Positions 26,288 to 35,974 of a stretch of DNA of 64,000 bases are shown here, piece after piece. Both the position numbers and the translations under genes were made by a program. Every line of letters begins with the position of its first letter. Within the stretch, counting starts at the first letter, position 1. The DNA lies in contig LR590463.1 in assembly GCA_901472405.1 (NCBI GenBank), forward strand, positions 4,154,001 through 4,218,000, read 5' to 3'. The DNA is from Serratia rubidaea. GTDB lineage: Bacteria; Pseudomonadota; Gammaproteobacteria; Enterobacterales; Enterobacteriaceae. The notes below the pieces were generated by a model that was not told the DNA's origin, did no database searches, and saw nothing but the letters and a program-made list of their open reading frames with translations.

Positions 26288-27272
26288 CTAATCATATGAC
26301 ATTGTAAATGTCACCGTACCATTCGCCTGACCACTATTTATACGATCTCTCGTCTGATAATATTGAGCTATAAATGGCACATCAATATTCCCATTACTGC
26401 TTGGCGTTAACACATAAATATCCGAACCTATTGGTACGGGAAGATCATTATAAATAATCTGTATCCCTACGCCTTCAGCTGCACTACCGCTCGTTGGCGG
26501 ATCCAGGGCAATAACACCTGTAGCGCCAGAACCATCAGCTGTACCGTCAAACCTGACGCTAACTCTAGTGTCTACACTACAACGTAAAGAGATATTAAAG
26601 TCCGTAGGTTGAGCGGTGTCTCCCGGCCCAGAAAAACGGTTGCTAGGAACAATACCCAAGGGAACATTAATAGCGCTGTTACTGACAGAACACCCACCGA
26701 TCACCCCGTCCTGTAACATTAAGGTTTTGCACAGGCAACTGTTCTGCGACCAATATATTATTAACCTGATAACTAAGATTTCCTGACTCGACAAACTCCG
26801 CTGTCTTTATTAATTCAACTCTTACCTGTATATATCCAGAGCCATAATTATAGTCAAAATTTTCGCTGGTATTATAAAATATCCGCCATGTAAAAGGGGC
26901 GACTGTTGGCGTGGTTGGTGTTTCATGGTAAATTGTATCGCTCCACATACTGACACGAATCCCCAGTCCGGGAATATTTGTCCGATACACACCACTATAC
27001 CCACTTTCCGGACTTCCGCTCATGCTGCCATAAATATTAAAGCGCGTATATGCGCCCACACCGGATACCGAAATGACTACCAACACTATCAAGGGAAACA
27101 GTTCTGGAGAAAAACAACCGCCCCCTATATTTTGTTCTGCCAGGTTATTTAACGTTCCAACATTAATATTCATTGTCCCAAGACTCCCCGTATACCAATT
27201 GCATGCAGCCATTAGCTGTAGTGGAGTAAAAGACACACCCAACAAAAATATATACACCATTCGCTTTATCAT
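26288..27272 (-). pseudogene. FimH-like two-domain fimbrial tip adhesin (one frameshift)
   Basis: The protein starts at ATG 27272 behind GAGGTGAGCGG with a signal peptide (to LMAA). An N-terminal lectin-like domain of about 190 residues (CNWYTGSLGTMNINVGTLNN ... PVQNLNVTGR) is followed, in another frame, by a pilin domain starting GCSVSNSAINVPLG and ending VTFTMSYD, the usual donor-strand-accepting end. One extra base around 26700 accounts for the break, and the restored protein has about 327 residues, the size of FimH-type adhesins. It is encoded after the OmpA/FKBP module rather than directly after the usher. Low GC relative to its neighbours suggests transfer. Confidence 0.7.
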
Positions 27273-27522
27273 CCGCTCACCTCTTTACTTTATGCTTTAG
27301 CATATTATTTAATGAAAAGTTAAAATTCCGCAGAAATATTAAACACCTCGCATATGAAAAATAAAACCAGAATCAAACTGTCATTTAAAACATACTAAAA
27401 ACAATAATCCATAGCTTAACCGCATAGCATTAATCTGGTTTTATATCACTATCAAAAACCTTTACTCATGAAACCTGACTTTTATAAACAATCACTTGGA
27501 ATAATGCTCCATGACACCTAAA

Positions 27523-28781
27523 TCACTTTTTCTGCACGTCTACAATACGAATCTGATAGATCATCGTCGCCCCTGGCGGGATCTTCGGCGGCAGACCACG
27601 ATCGCCATAGGCTTTTTCCGGCGGAACCATCAGCTGCAAGCTGCCGTGATTTTCCAGCTTACTCAGCGCGGCGCGGAACACGGCCGGATAAGCATCCAGC
27701 CGTTGCGATAAAACTTTTGCCACTGTGTTCCATATCGCTAATCACGGTACCGTCCGGCAGGCTTTCCTTAATAACGACATCCACCGTGCTATCCGCTTCA
27801 ATTTTTCCGCTGCCGGCATACTCAATGTGATACCAGGCGCCGTCAGGCAGCGACTTCGCGCCCTTTTTTTTAAAATCGGCCAGATAACGTTTACCTGCGG
27901 CCAGCGCCTGCTCCTTCTCTTTTTGCTGATGCTGATTGACGGCGACGGCGCTGTCATACAAGGCTTTATTACGCGCCTTTTCATCCAGCCGATATTTACC
28001 GCTGAAGGCGTCGTGAACGCCCGCCAGCACCCGTTCACGATCCAGAGATACGCCCTGCGCCGCCCGATCGGCCAGCAGCTTGAGCATATCGCCCCCCAGC
28101 GAAGCGCCGACCGCATAGGCCTGCTGCTGCGGCTCGCTATCCAGCACCGGCGGCTGTTTTTCCGCCTGCAGCGCCGCCAGCTTCTCCGCGCTGTCATGCG
28201 CCCGACGCTCTGCCGCTTCCCGCTGTTCACGCCCGTTATTTCATCTGCAGCGTCAGGGTGCTCAGCTCGGCATGCTGCTTTGCCAGCAGCTGCCGGCTGT
28301 CCTGCAGCTCACGCTCTTTACCCTGCAGCGCCTCCTCGGCCTGAGTAAACCGCTGTTGCGCATCCGTCATGGCGGCTTTCTGCTGCTGCCAGTGAGCTTG
28401 CTGCTGCTTGAGCGCCTGCTGCAGCTTTTCCACCTCCTGCAACGCCGCATCATTGACCGGCGGACGCTGCTTCAACGCCTGCAGCTCCGCGCGCAGGGCA
28501 GCGATTGTTTTTTCCTGCCGCCCCATCTCCGCCTGCTGCTCGCGCAGCGTTTTCATCAGCCGTGAAGCCTCGCCGTTTTTTACCGCAGGCGCCGTCGGCG
28601 CAGAAGTAGGAGCAGGCAACGCCGGCGTCCGCTCGGCATAGTTCAACAGCGCCGGAATATCGCTGTTTTGCTGAGTAATCGAGGTCAGCGTCTGCAGCCC
28701 TTCATTATCAACAGCGTTCCCGCCGGCCGAGGCCTGCGCCGCCAGCAGGCAAAAAGAGAGTAACGTTAAGCGCGCTTTCAT
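27523..28781 (-). pseudogene. exported coiled-coil / FKBP-type peptidyl-prolyl isomerase (two frameshifts)
   Basis: From ATG at 28781 there is a signal peptide (LTLLSFCLLAAQASA), then a long Gln/Glu/Lys-rich coiled coil (about residues 75-200). The frame closes at TAA 28236. Removing one A there turns the end into LQMNNGREQREAAERRAHD and continues into an FKBP N-terminal dimerisation domain (QAYAVGASLGGDMLKLL). A second extra A at about 27715 interrupts the catalytic FKBP domain, which then finishes as FRAALSKLENHGSLQLMVPP, AYGDRGLPPKIPPGATM, IYQIRIVDVQ. The repaired product has about 418 residues. It should act as a periplasmic folding factor, probably for the surface proteins of this locus. 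Confidence 0.7.
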
Positions 28782-29215
28782 GGCGTCATCCTCTCCGCCC
28801 GCCGCACCAGGCCGTTCATTACTTCATTTTCAATATCGGCGCACACCTTATTGGTTTTGAACTTGTACAGCGCGTCAATGGTGTCTTTGGTGCCGCCGCT
28901 GACCTCGCCGCGCACGGCGCTGTACTGCGCGACGGAGCCGAGCAGTGAGTCAAAATACGCTTTCTTCTGCCGGTATGACTGCGGATTAATCTTCTGCAGC
29001 GAATCCAGCGCCTTACGGCACTGCTCAATGGAATTCACGGATTTAGGCGGCGGCGCTACCGTTGCTTCTGCCGGCGCTGGGGCCGCCTGCACCGTCGGCG
29101 TCGGCGCCGTCGTCTCTTCCGGAGCAGACAGGCAGCCGCTCAGCAACAGAGAAAATGCGGCGCAGCCGCACAGGCGTAAGGCGCGCCCGCGCTGATGGAA
29201 AAGGGCAATCATCAT
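28778..29215 (-). CDS. putative lipoprotein of the fimbria/OmpA module
   Basis: This 145-residue protein has a lipobox (FSLLLSGC) near residue 27, a Pro/Ala/Thr-rich tether, and a helical C-terminal domain containing two Cys (IEQCRKALD, NKVCADIE) that could form a disulfide. The ATG at 29215 follows AAGAGAGTTTCTC, and the stop overlaps the FKBP gene start as ATGA, so both are co-translated. I recognise no family. Its place between OmpA-like and FKBP genes suggests an outer-membrane accessory role. Confidence 0.7.
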   Translation of the reverse strand: MMIALFHQRGRALRLCGCAAFSLLLSGCLSAPEETTAPTPTVQAAPAPAEATVAPPPKSVNSIEQCRKALDSLQKINPQSYRQKKAYFDSLLGSVAQYSAVRGEVSGGTKDTIDALYKFKTNKVCADIENEVMNGLVRRAERMTP

Positions 29216-29249
29216 GAGAAACTCTCTTGCAATGGGAGCGGAAGCTCCC

Positions 29250-29467
29250 TCAAAGAACCAGCCAAAATGCCAGATACAGCTCGTGAATCAGGGGAAACGT
29301 TGACGTTAACGCGGCGACGGCGCATTCCGACGCCAGCGCGTTAATCGCCAGGCCGGACAGCAGCCCCAACAGGGCGCCGCCGCCGCGGCGACGAGGCCAA
29401 TCAGCAACACGTGCAGTACAGCCAATGCCCGACGGCCAGCACAATACTGAAGGTTACGCCGCATCAT
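29250..29467 (-). pseudogene. small hydrophobic membrane protein (one frameshift)
   Basis: GGAGGCGGA precedes ATG at 29467. The frame begins MMRRNLQYCAGRRALAVLHV and goes into LLIGLVAAAA. One base missing in the GGCGGCGGCG run near 29380 then shifts to GALLGLLSGLAINALASE and AVAALTSTFPLIHELYLAF. The repaired product has about 72 residues and two hydrophobic segments. It lies between the OmpA-like and lipoprotein genes on the same strand. There is no family assignment. Confidence 0.5.
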
Positions 29468-29515
29468 TCCGCCTCCGCCGCCGTTAACGTGCACGCCCCC
29501 CGATCGCATCAGCGT

Positions 29516-30568
29516 TTAGAAAACGTAGGCGCTCTCGCCGCGGACGTTAATATCTACCCGGCGCTCCGGCGACAGGCAGTCAATCAATGCGTCACGCTGA
29601 TGAACGCCGTCGCACTGGCTGCCGGTCATGGCGTCGCTGATGCCCATGCCGCGCGCATTAATATTGGCCGGAGAAATACCGCTATCGCTCAGCGCTTCCG
29701 CCACCGTGCGGGCGCGACGCTGCGACAGATCCAGGTTGTAATCCGCCGCCCCCAGCCGGTCGGTGTAGCCGTAGACATCGACGCGCAGATTATCCAGCCG
29801 CTGGGCGCGCAGCCCCTCGGCGACGATCTGCACTTCCTGCAGGCCGTCCGGCGTCAGATCGGCGCGGTTAAAGGCAAACAGCGTGTCGGCCTTCAACGTG
29901 ATGGTTTTCACCTCCAGTTCAGGCTCGCGCGGTGGAACGATCGGCGCTGCCGTCTGCTCCGGCGCGCCGAAGCGGTACAGCAGGCCGAGGCTGGTCTGGC
30001 CGTTATCCGCCGTCACGCCGCTGCCGCCGCCCTCGCCGACGTTGGCGGTGTACTGATACTCCAGCCGCAGCGCCAGATTGTCACTCAGCGCCAGCTCGGT
30101 GCCCAACGCCGCCATCGGGCTGAGGCCGGTATCCACCGTGGAGCCGCCGGCCCGCTGCACATCGCTGCGCCAGCCCATCGCGCCGCCGCGCGCATATACA
30201 TCCCAGCTCGCCGTCAGCGGCGCGCTCAGTTTGACGCCCAGCTGTATCCCCTGCGCTTTCAGCCGCCCGCCGCTGCCGTTGCTGCTGGTGATCTCCATAT
30301 TGCCGAGGTAGTCATAGCCGCCTTCCAGCGCCAGCCAGTCGTTGGCCTGGTAGCCGAGAAACACGCCGCCCACCGCGTTGCTGCCCTTGATGCCGTAACG
30401 GCTGCCGCCGACGGCATCCGGGCTGAAGCCCTGTGGAATGGAAGCGTTGTAATAATCTGACCAGCCGGCCTTGATGCCGGCGTACCAGCTTTCAGGCTGA
30501 CCGGCCGCCTGCGCGCCGGCGGTAAAAGCGGCCAATACCAAACTGAGTGCTGCCGTCGTTTTCTTCAT
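29516..30568 (-). CDS. OmpA-family outer membrane protein (beta-barrel plus OmpA C-terminal domain)
   Basis: This 350-residue protein has a signal peptide (to AQAAG), an eight-stranded OmpA-type barrel (WYAGIKAGWSDYY; VFLGYQANDWLALEGGYDYLG; LEYQYTANVG; TSLGLLYRFG), a Pro hinge (APIVPPREPELE) and a peptidoglycan-binding OmpA domain (LFAFNRADL; VYGYTDRLGAADYNLDLSQRRA; CLSPERRVDI, with two Cys for the usual disulfide). It is distinct from housekeeping OmpA by context, as it heads a module with a lipoprotein and an FKBP isomerase next to fimbrial genes. It probably anchors or stabilises the surface structure. Confidence 0.85.
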   Translation of the reverse strand: MKKTTAALSLVLAAFTAGAQAAGQPESWYAGIKAGWSDYYNASIPQGFSPDAVGGSRYGIKGSNAVGGVFLGYQANDWLALEGGYDYLGNMEITSSNGSGGRLKAQGIQLGVKLSAPLTASWDVYARGGAMGWRSDVQRAGGSTVDTGLSPMAALGTELALSDNLALRLEYQYTANVGEGGGSGVTADNGQTSLGLLYRFGAPEQTAAPIVPPREPELEVKTITLKADTLFAFNRADLTPDGLQEVQIVAEGLRAQRLDNLRVDVYGYTDRLGAADYNLDLSQRRARTVAEALSDSGISPANINARGMGISDAMTGSQCDGVHQRDALIDCLSPERRVDINVRGESAYVF

Positions 30569-30619
30569 GAGAATTCCTTGTCGTTAAATAGTGGTGGCCC
30601 TTTGCCGTGTAAAAAGAAA

Positions 30620-30659
30620 TCTCTGTTCCCACAACGCAACGGGAAAATGGGAACAGAGA
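30620..30659 (-). terminator. hairpin between usher and OmpA-like gene
   Basis: TCTCTGTTCCCA (30620-30631) and TGGGAACAGAGA (30648-30659) are perfect 12-bp arms. On the minus strand the stem is followed by TTTCTTTTT. It lies 320 bases after the usher stop and 52 bases before the OmpA-like start. It could end the fimbrial transcript or act as an attenuator ahead of the OmpA module. The rest of the gap (30660-30980) is AT-rich without a gene. Confidence 0.6.
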
Positions 30660-30980
30660 AATGAACCTCCTTGTTCAGGCACGATGCAAACGGAACCGGT
30701 ATAAATATGCCTACTTACCATCACGGGGAATAAAGAGAATATTCCCTTTTCAATAATGACCACACATCAGAAACATGGGCTCATTAAAAATAAATAACCG
30801 CCTTTAACTATTTATTAGCGAAGGATCTAGTTATATTTCATCGTGAATATCACGGAGGCATTCACCATTCCGGCGCCCCCCTTGCGTCTAATAATAACTC
30901 GCTAATCGTTAGCGAATGCCACGCCAGAAACCCGTCTTTTAATGTTGAGAAAATAGAACATTATTGATCTGCAACGCCGT

Positions 30981-33564
30981 TTATAAACACCGGGCGTTAA
31001 CCGTTAATACGCTCTCCGATACGCTTTTATTTTTCGCATCATTATCCAGTGTGAAGCTGGCCCGGCATGTTTTATCCGCGCCGTTACCCCACTTCGCCGT
31101 CAGACTGCCCTGATTGGCTATCCCGCTTAAATAAACCTGACCATCGTTGCCGACAATGCCGGTGTTGGCCTCATCGCCATCCACGGATACCGTAGCGCCG
31201 AACGGCAGCGGGCGGCCGTTTTGCGTCAGCGTCATCAAGACGCGCTGGCCCCACCCGGGTGCTGAAGTTGGCCAGCACCAGCGCGCCGGCGGTCGGCACC
31301 ACGCTCTGTACGTTAGTGTCGATATCCACATCGTCGCCGAGCGAACCGGGGTCGAGTGCGACGCGGCTGCGTTTGTAAGGGTTCAGATACGGCACCACCG
31401 CATAGCCGCGCCAGTCGGTATAGACGCCGGTCTGGTTCTGCACCTTGGCGTCATCCGCTCCCGGCGCGCGCACCAGAGCAAGCGCCGCCATCTCGCCGGA
31501 CAGCGGCTGCGACAGCGTTACGCCGTACGGATGCGCCACCACTGCGCCCTGTAAACCGTAGCTCAACTGCTGATAACCGCGGCTGTAGTTGTAACCGCCG
31601 TTGACCTGCGCATAAGGGCCGCGGTAGTTGCCGTTCAACGATCCGCTGTTGCCTTCACCGTGGGTGCCGTAACTTTCCGTCACGCTATAGCTGAGGTTAT
31701 TGTCCGGCAGCGCGGTACCGCTGAAGCCGGTCTGATAGCGCGCGCGACCGCTTTTATCCACCGTGGCGCTGGCGTTGGCGTAGGTGTTCGGCAGCCAGCG
31801 GCTGAGCGGAATGCTGACGTTCAGGCGCCAGCTGCTGGTTGTTATCATTCTGCCGGCCGGGGTAGGCGCTGTAGGTATACAGCAGCGAGTAGTTGATGCC
31901 GTTCCAGCCGTTGTTATAGCCCACGCTCAGGTTGCGCTCGTAGCCCGCGGCGTTCCAGTAATCCTGCTGATAGCCGGAGAACGACAGCGCGCCCCACTCG
32001 CCGCCCATCAGGTTCTGGGTCAGATTCAGCTGCAGCTTGCTGCGCTTGTTGTTGCGCATATTGAAGAAGTTGTTGTCATTAAACAACTGGTAGTCCGCCG
32101 CTTCACTGAAGGTGTAGAAGCCTTTGGTGGAGTAGCGATAGCCGGCCAGCGTCACGGTAGAATCGGTGGCGGCGATCGATTTGGAGTACTGGAAACGGTA
32201 CGACTGCCCTTCTTTATTGCTGCCATCGCTGAGCGTGGTATACGCCTGGGTGGCGTCCAGCGAGAGAGACCCCAGTTCGCCCAGGCCAAAGCCCAGACCA
32301 AACGCCAGCGCGTTATAGTTGTCGGAGGTCTGGAAGCCGCCGTAGGCGGTCACATCATGCGGCAGGCCGTAAATCAGCGTCGCCTGGCCGAGGATCGGCT
32401 CCTCGTTGTAGTGATTCGGCGCGCGATATTTACCGACGGTAAACGCGTACTTCGCCCGCCCTTCGCGCTGCATCACCGGCACGTTGGCGAACGGCTGAAT
32501 AAAGCTGCGTTCGCTGCCGTCGGCCTCGGTGATGGTGACCTGCAGATCGCCGCTCGCCGAGGTGGGGAACAGATCGTTAATGGTAAACGCCCCCGGCGGC
32601 ACGTAGGTCTGGTAGATCACCGTGCCGTTCTGGCGGACGGTCACCCTGGCGTTGGAGTTGGCGATGCCGCGCACCGTCGGCGCAAAGCCGCGCAGGCTGT
32701 CCGGCAGCATGTTGTCGTCCGAGGCCAGCTGTGCGCGCGGAACTGCAGGCTGTCGAACACGTCGGACGGCGTATAGCTGTCCCCCAGCGTCAACTGTCCT
32801 TTAATCACCGGCACGTCGCGCTGCAGATAGGTGTTGATGGAGTCCCACTGGCTCTGCGCGCCGTCACCGCTGCCGCCGCCGCTGCTGTAGTTCCAGGTGC
32901 TGTAGTTGCGCAGACGCCACGCCCCCAAGTTAATGCCAGAGCGCAGGTTCAGGAAATAGTTGTCGTTACGGCCTTGCGCCGCGTCGCTCCAGCTATTGCC
33001 GCCGGTGAAGCTGTATCCCAGCAGCAGCGCCGGCACTCCGTTATCCCAGTATTTCGGATCGACCGCGCCCTGCGCCGTCAGGTTCATCGACGCCTGCGGC
33101 ACGGTGATCTCCAGACGTTGGCGGGAAAAGTCAAAATGGGTGGTGGCCTGCGGAATATATTTTTCCAGATCGTCAATCGACGTATCTGGCGCGACTCCCT
33201 GAAACGCAGGCAGCGACGCCAGATTAACCCCCCAGTCCGCCAGCAGGGCCGGCGTCAGCTCCGGCTGCAGCCTGCCGCCCTTGCCGGCGACAAACTTGAT
33301 ATTCTGGGTATCCTGCGGCTCACCGTTAATCATAATATCGACGCGATAGTCGCCGGGCGCCTGCCCCCCGGCCTGGGTAAACTGCGACAAATCCGCCGGC
33401 ACGCTCATCGGATTGTCAATTTCCAACGCGCGCACGTTAAATTCATCGCGCGCCTGCGCCTGCGTCGGCACGCTCAGGGCAACGGCAATCAGCACCGCCA
33501 ACGGCGTCGGACGCCCTTCCGGTCCGCTGACGCGGGGTAAAGCCGAACATACATTGATGGTCAT
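30981..33564 (-). pseudogene. fimbrial outer-membrane usher, FimD/PapC family (three frameshifts)
   Basis: The signal peptide starts at ATG 33564. The N-terminal domain (FNVRALEI, DLSQFTQAGGQAPGDYRVDI) leads into the 24-strand barrel (QGQLTLGDSY, APTVRGIANSNARVTVRQNG, PPGAFTINDLFPTSASGDL) and the C-terminal plug-proximal domains (LPFGATVSVDG, GIVGNDGQVYLSGI). Frame changes are needed at about 32737 (one base missing), 31831 (one extra G) and 31253 (one extra C). With these, the protein is about 860 residues, a normal usher. The usher receives chaperone-pilin complexes and secretes the pilus. Three independent breaks in a conserved gene favour sequencing error. Confidence 0.85.
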
Positions 33565-33598
33565 ACCTGAAAATCTCCCTAACCAACCGTGGCGGCCG

Positions 33599-34311
33599 CT
33601 ATTTCAGTGGGGAAGCAAACACTTTGCTGGTGCCGCCGTAATCGTTAATCAGCTGCCAGCTCACCTGGCCGCCCGCCGCGCTCGCCGGCAGACGGTAGCT
33701 CGCGCTGCCCTTCGGCGGCACCATCACGTTGGTGGTGTCCACGGTTTGGCCATTGACCTTCAGCGAGAAGAAACTCAGGAAATAAGGAGTGGGGTTGCTG
33801 ACCTGCAGCTGGTTGCCCTGGCGCTGGAAGCTCACCTGCTGGTAACTGTCCTCCGACATGCGCGGCAATCCTCCCGGCCGGTAAAACAGCTTGATGCGCG
33901 TTTTAACGGCGATCTGCAGCACGTTGCGCTCGCCCTGCGGCGCAGACGGGAGCGATTTCACATTCAGCCAGAACACCGATTCGCGGTCCTCCGGCAGTGC
34001 GCCCCGGTGCGGATAATACGCAGCAGGTTCTCTCCGCGTGGTTCAAGGCGAAACAGCGGCGGGGTGACCACAAACGGCGGCTTGGCGCCCGCTTTCTGTT
34101 TGCCGTCCGGCCCGTCGTTGTCCGCCCAGGACTGAATCAGATACGGCGTTTTATCCGGGTTGCTGATCGACAGCGATGCCTCTCGTTTTGCGCCGTCATA
34201 TACCACGCGGGTGCCCCCGACGACGACGCCGGCCTGCGCATAGCCGGACCAGAAGCTAAATACGCACAGCGCCAGGGCGATCTTTTTGACAAAGGTCGTT
34301 TTCATTTGCAT
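33599..34311 (-). pseudogene. periplasmic fimbrial chaperone, PapD/FimC family (one frameshift)
   Basis: This chaperone has a signal peptide (ALALCVFSFWSGYAQA) and an immunoglobulin-like domain 1 (GTRVVYDGAKREASLSISN, LIQSWADN, FVVTPPLFRLEPRGENLLRII). One G is missing near 34003, after which FWLNVKSLPSAP and RIKLFYRPGGLP continue the family pattern to 33599. The restored length is about 237 residues. It contains the conserved Arg and Lys that bind the pilin C-terminus (TRVVY; KLFYRP). It lies between pilin and usher genes, as usual. Confidence 0.85.
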
Positions 34312-34437
34312 AACCTATGTTTTGTTTCCACGGTGTTCCCCGTTTCCGGTCTCGGCCTCTGTCAAAGCCGCCCCGGGCGTGAGAAAAGCAAGAAAGAACA
34401 AGCCAAAGCTGCCAGTGTCTGACCCTGGCTTACGGCG

Positions 34438-34462
34438 AAAAAACCGGCGCGTCAGCGCCGGT
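34438..34462 (-). terminator. attenuating terminator between pilin and chaperone genes
   Basis: On the minus strand ACCGGCGC, a four-base loop and GCGCCGGT are followed by TTTTT. Such a hairpin after the major pilin gene commonly lowers expression of the downstream chaperone and usher relative to pilin. Confidence 0.8.
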
Positions 34463-34475
34463 ATCATCATCGCTA

Positions 34476-35015
34476 TTACTGGTAGTTCACGGTGAACTGA
34501 GAGGTCGCGTTAGCCGCGCCCGCGTTAACGGTCGCCGCGGTCGCCACGTAACGTGCGGTAAAGTCCATGCTGGCCGAGTTGGTCGTCGCATCAATCGGGT
34601 ACTCTTTTGAAGCGGTGAACAACGGAATCGCGGTGCCGGTATTATCCGAAATCTCAATGCCTACGCCGCTGGCATCATCGGTTGGATCGGCGGAAGCATC
34701 CAGCTGCAGCAGGTCATTGTTGGCGCTGTCCGCAACGCCGTCGAATTTCACCGATGCGCTGGTCAGGGTGGTTGGGCAAGAACCCAGGTTAATGGTAAAG
34801 CGCGTTGGGGAGGCCTTATCACCGGCTGCGCCGAATGCAGTGCTGGATACGGTGCCCAGGTTAACGGTCATATCCTGAGAATCGGCGTCAACCGTACAGG
34901 CATCGGCGATAATCGCGCCGGTGAAATGGATGGTGCCGTCCGCAGCGTTGGCGCCAGACATCATGCCCAGGCCGGTAGCGGTGGTGATCAGCATTGCAAC
35001 TAAATGTTTTTTCAT
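34476..35015 (-). CDS. major fimbrial subunit, FimA type
   Basis: This 179-residue pilin has a signal peptide (ANAA), the N-terminal donor strand (GTIHFTGAIIADACTVD), the two disulfide cysteines (ACTVD and GSCPTT), and a penultimate-Tyr C-terminus (SQFTVNYQ) recognised by the chaperone. It is first in the chaperone-usher operon and lies opposite a BvgAS-like two-component system across 333 bases. Confidence 0.9.
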   Translation of the reverse strand: MKKHLVAMLITTATGLGMMSGANAADGTIHFTGAIIADACTVDADSQDMTVNLGTVSSTAFGAAGDKASPTRFTINLGSCPTTLTSASVKFDGVADSANNDLLQLDASADPTDDASGVGIEISDNTGTAIPLFTASKEYPIDATTNSASMDFTARYVATAATVNAGAANATSQFTVNYQ

Positions 35016-35229
35016 AAATAAACTTCCTTTTGGGTAATGTCCGATTTAATTAATTCCGGACGCATTGGCCGTAATGCAAATCATTAGCCTTTACATCCGT
35101 TGTTCAAAAAAATGCTTTGCTAGATGGAGATGCCAAACTGCCTCAACGGCGTTTAATTCAGCGGGGTCAGTGTATGTTCGCCGGACAAATCCGAACCATA
35201 AGAGAGGCAACCCAAGATAAGAAGGATGT

Positions 35230-35262
35230 GTCCTACATGCGTAGGTTCTCGTCCTACAGAGG
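35230..35262. promoter_or_regulatory. GTCCTACA repeats upstream of pilin and two-component genes
   Basis: GTCCTACA occurs at 35230-35237 and 35251-35258. The first copy forms the inverted repeat CCTAC-ATGC-GTAGG. The same 8-mer occurs as an inverted pair at 25259-25317. The half-site resembles the EvgA box as I remember it (TTCYTACA ... TGTARGAA). The 333-base divergent region 35016-35348 holds promoters for both sides and no gene. Confidence 0.4.
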
Positions 35263-35348
35263 TGGGTATTAATATCGCTATACTTTTCTGTTAATCTGCC
35301 AAAAATCAGCGTGAGAACTTTCTCATAACGTTAATTTCAAGGGGATTT

Positions 35349-35969
35349 ATGGCCAGTGCGATCATTGTCGACGATCATCCGCTTGCACGGATGGCGATCA
35401 AGTTTGTGATTGAAAATGAAGGACATACACTGTTAGCCGAAACAGGGGATGGCACGGAAACGCTCACGCTGGTCGACAAATATTATCCGGATATTCTCAT
35501 CCTCGATATCGACATCAACGGAATGAACGGTATAGAGGTTATCAAAAAACTACGCGCCGCAAGCTACCCTGGGATTATTATTATTGTTTCCGCCAAGAAC
35601 CCCGAGTTTTACGCCCAGCGTGGAATAGAAGCCGGCGCCAACGGCTTTATCAGTAAAAAGAACGATCTCAATAATATCGTCGCGGCAATTAATGCCGCCA
35701 TGAGCGGCTACGGCTACTTCCCGATGAATAAAAACGTCTCGGCACTTAACGCCTATCAGGAAGATAAAGATAAACTGCTTACGCTGTCCCAGCAGGAGTT
35801 TCAGGTTTTCCGCTATTTGATCAGAGGTATGGAAAACGTCCGCATCGCTGGAAAAATGAATATCAGCAATAAAACCGTCAGCACCTACAAAACCAGGCTG
35901 ATGGAAAAAATCGGCTGTAAAACCCAGCTGGAACTGTTTGAATTCGCCCGCCGCAATAACCTAGAATAG
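35349..35969 (+). CDS. BvgA/EvgA/FimZ-type response regulator
   Basis: This 206-residue protein has an N-terminal receiver domain (acidic pair D8/D9 in IIVDDHP, phosphoacceptor D53 in ILILDIDINGMNG, K103 in ISKKN) and a C-terminal LuxR HTH (LTLSQQEFQVFRYLIRGMENVRIAGKMNISNKTVSTYKTRLMEKIG). AAGGGG precedes the ATG. It should be phosphorylated by the hybrid kinase encoded five bases downstream and act on the fimbrial promoter opposite. Confidence 0.9.
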   Translation: MASAIIVDDHPLARMAIKFVIENEGHTLLAETGDGTETLTLVDKYYPDILILDIDINGMNGIEVIKKLRAASYPGIIIIVSAKNPEFYAQRGIEAGANGFISKKNDLNNIVAAINAAMSGYGYFPMNKNVSALNAYQEDKDKLLTLSQQEFQVFRYLIRGMENVRIAGKMNISNKTVSTYKTRLMEKIGCKTQLELFEFARRNNLE

Positions 35970-35974
35970 TCCAA

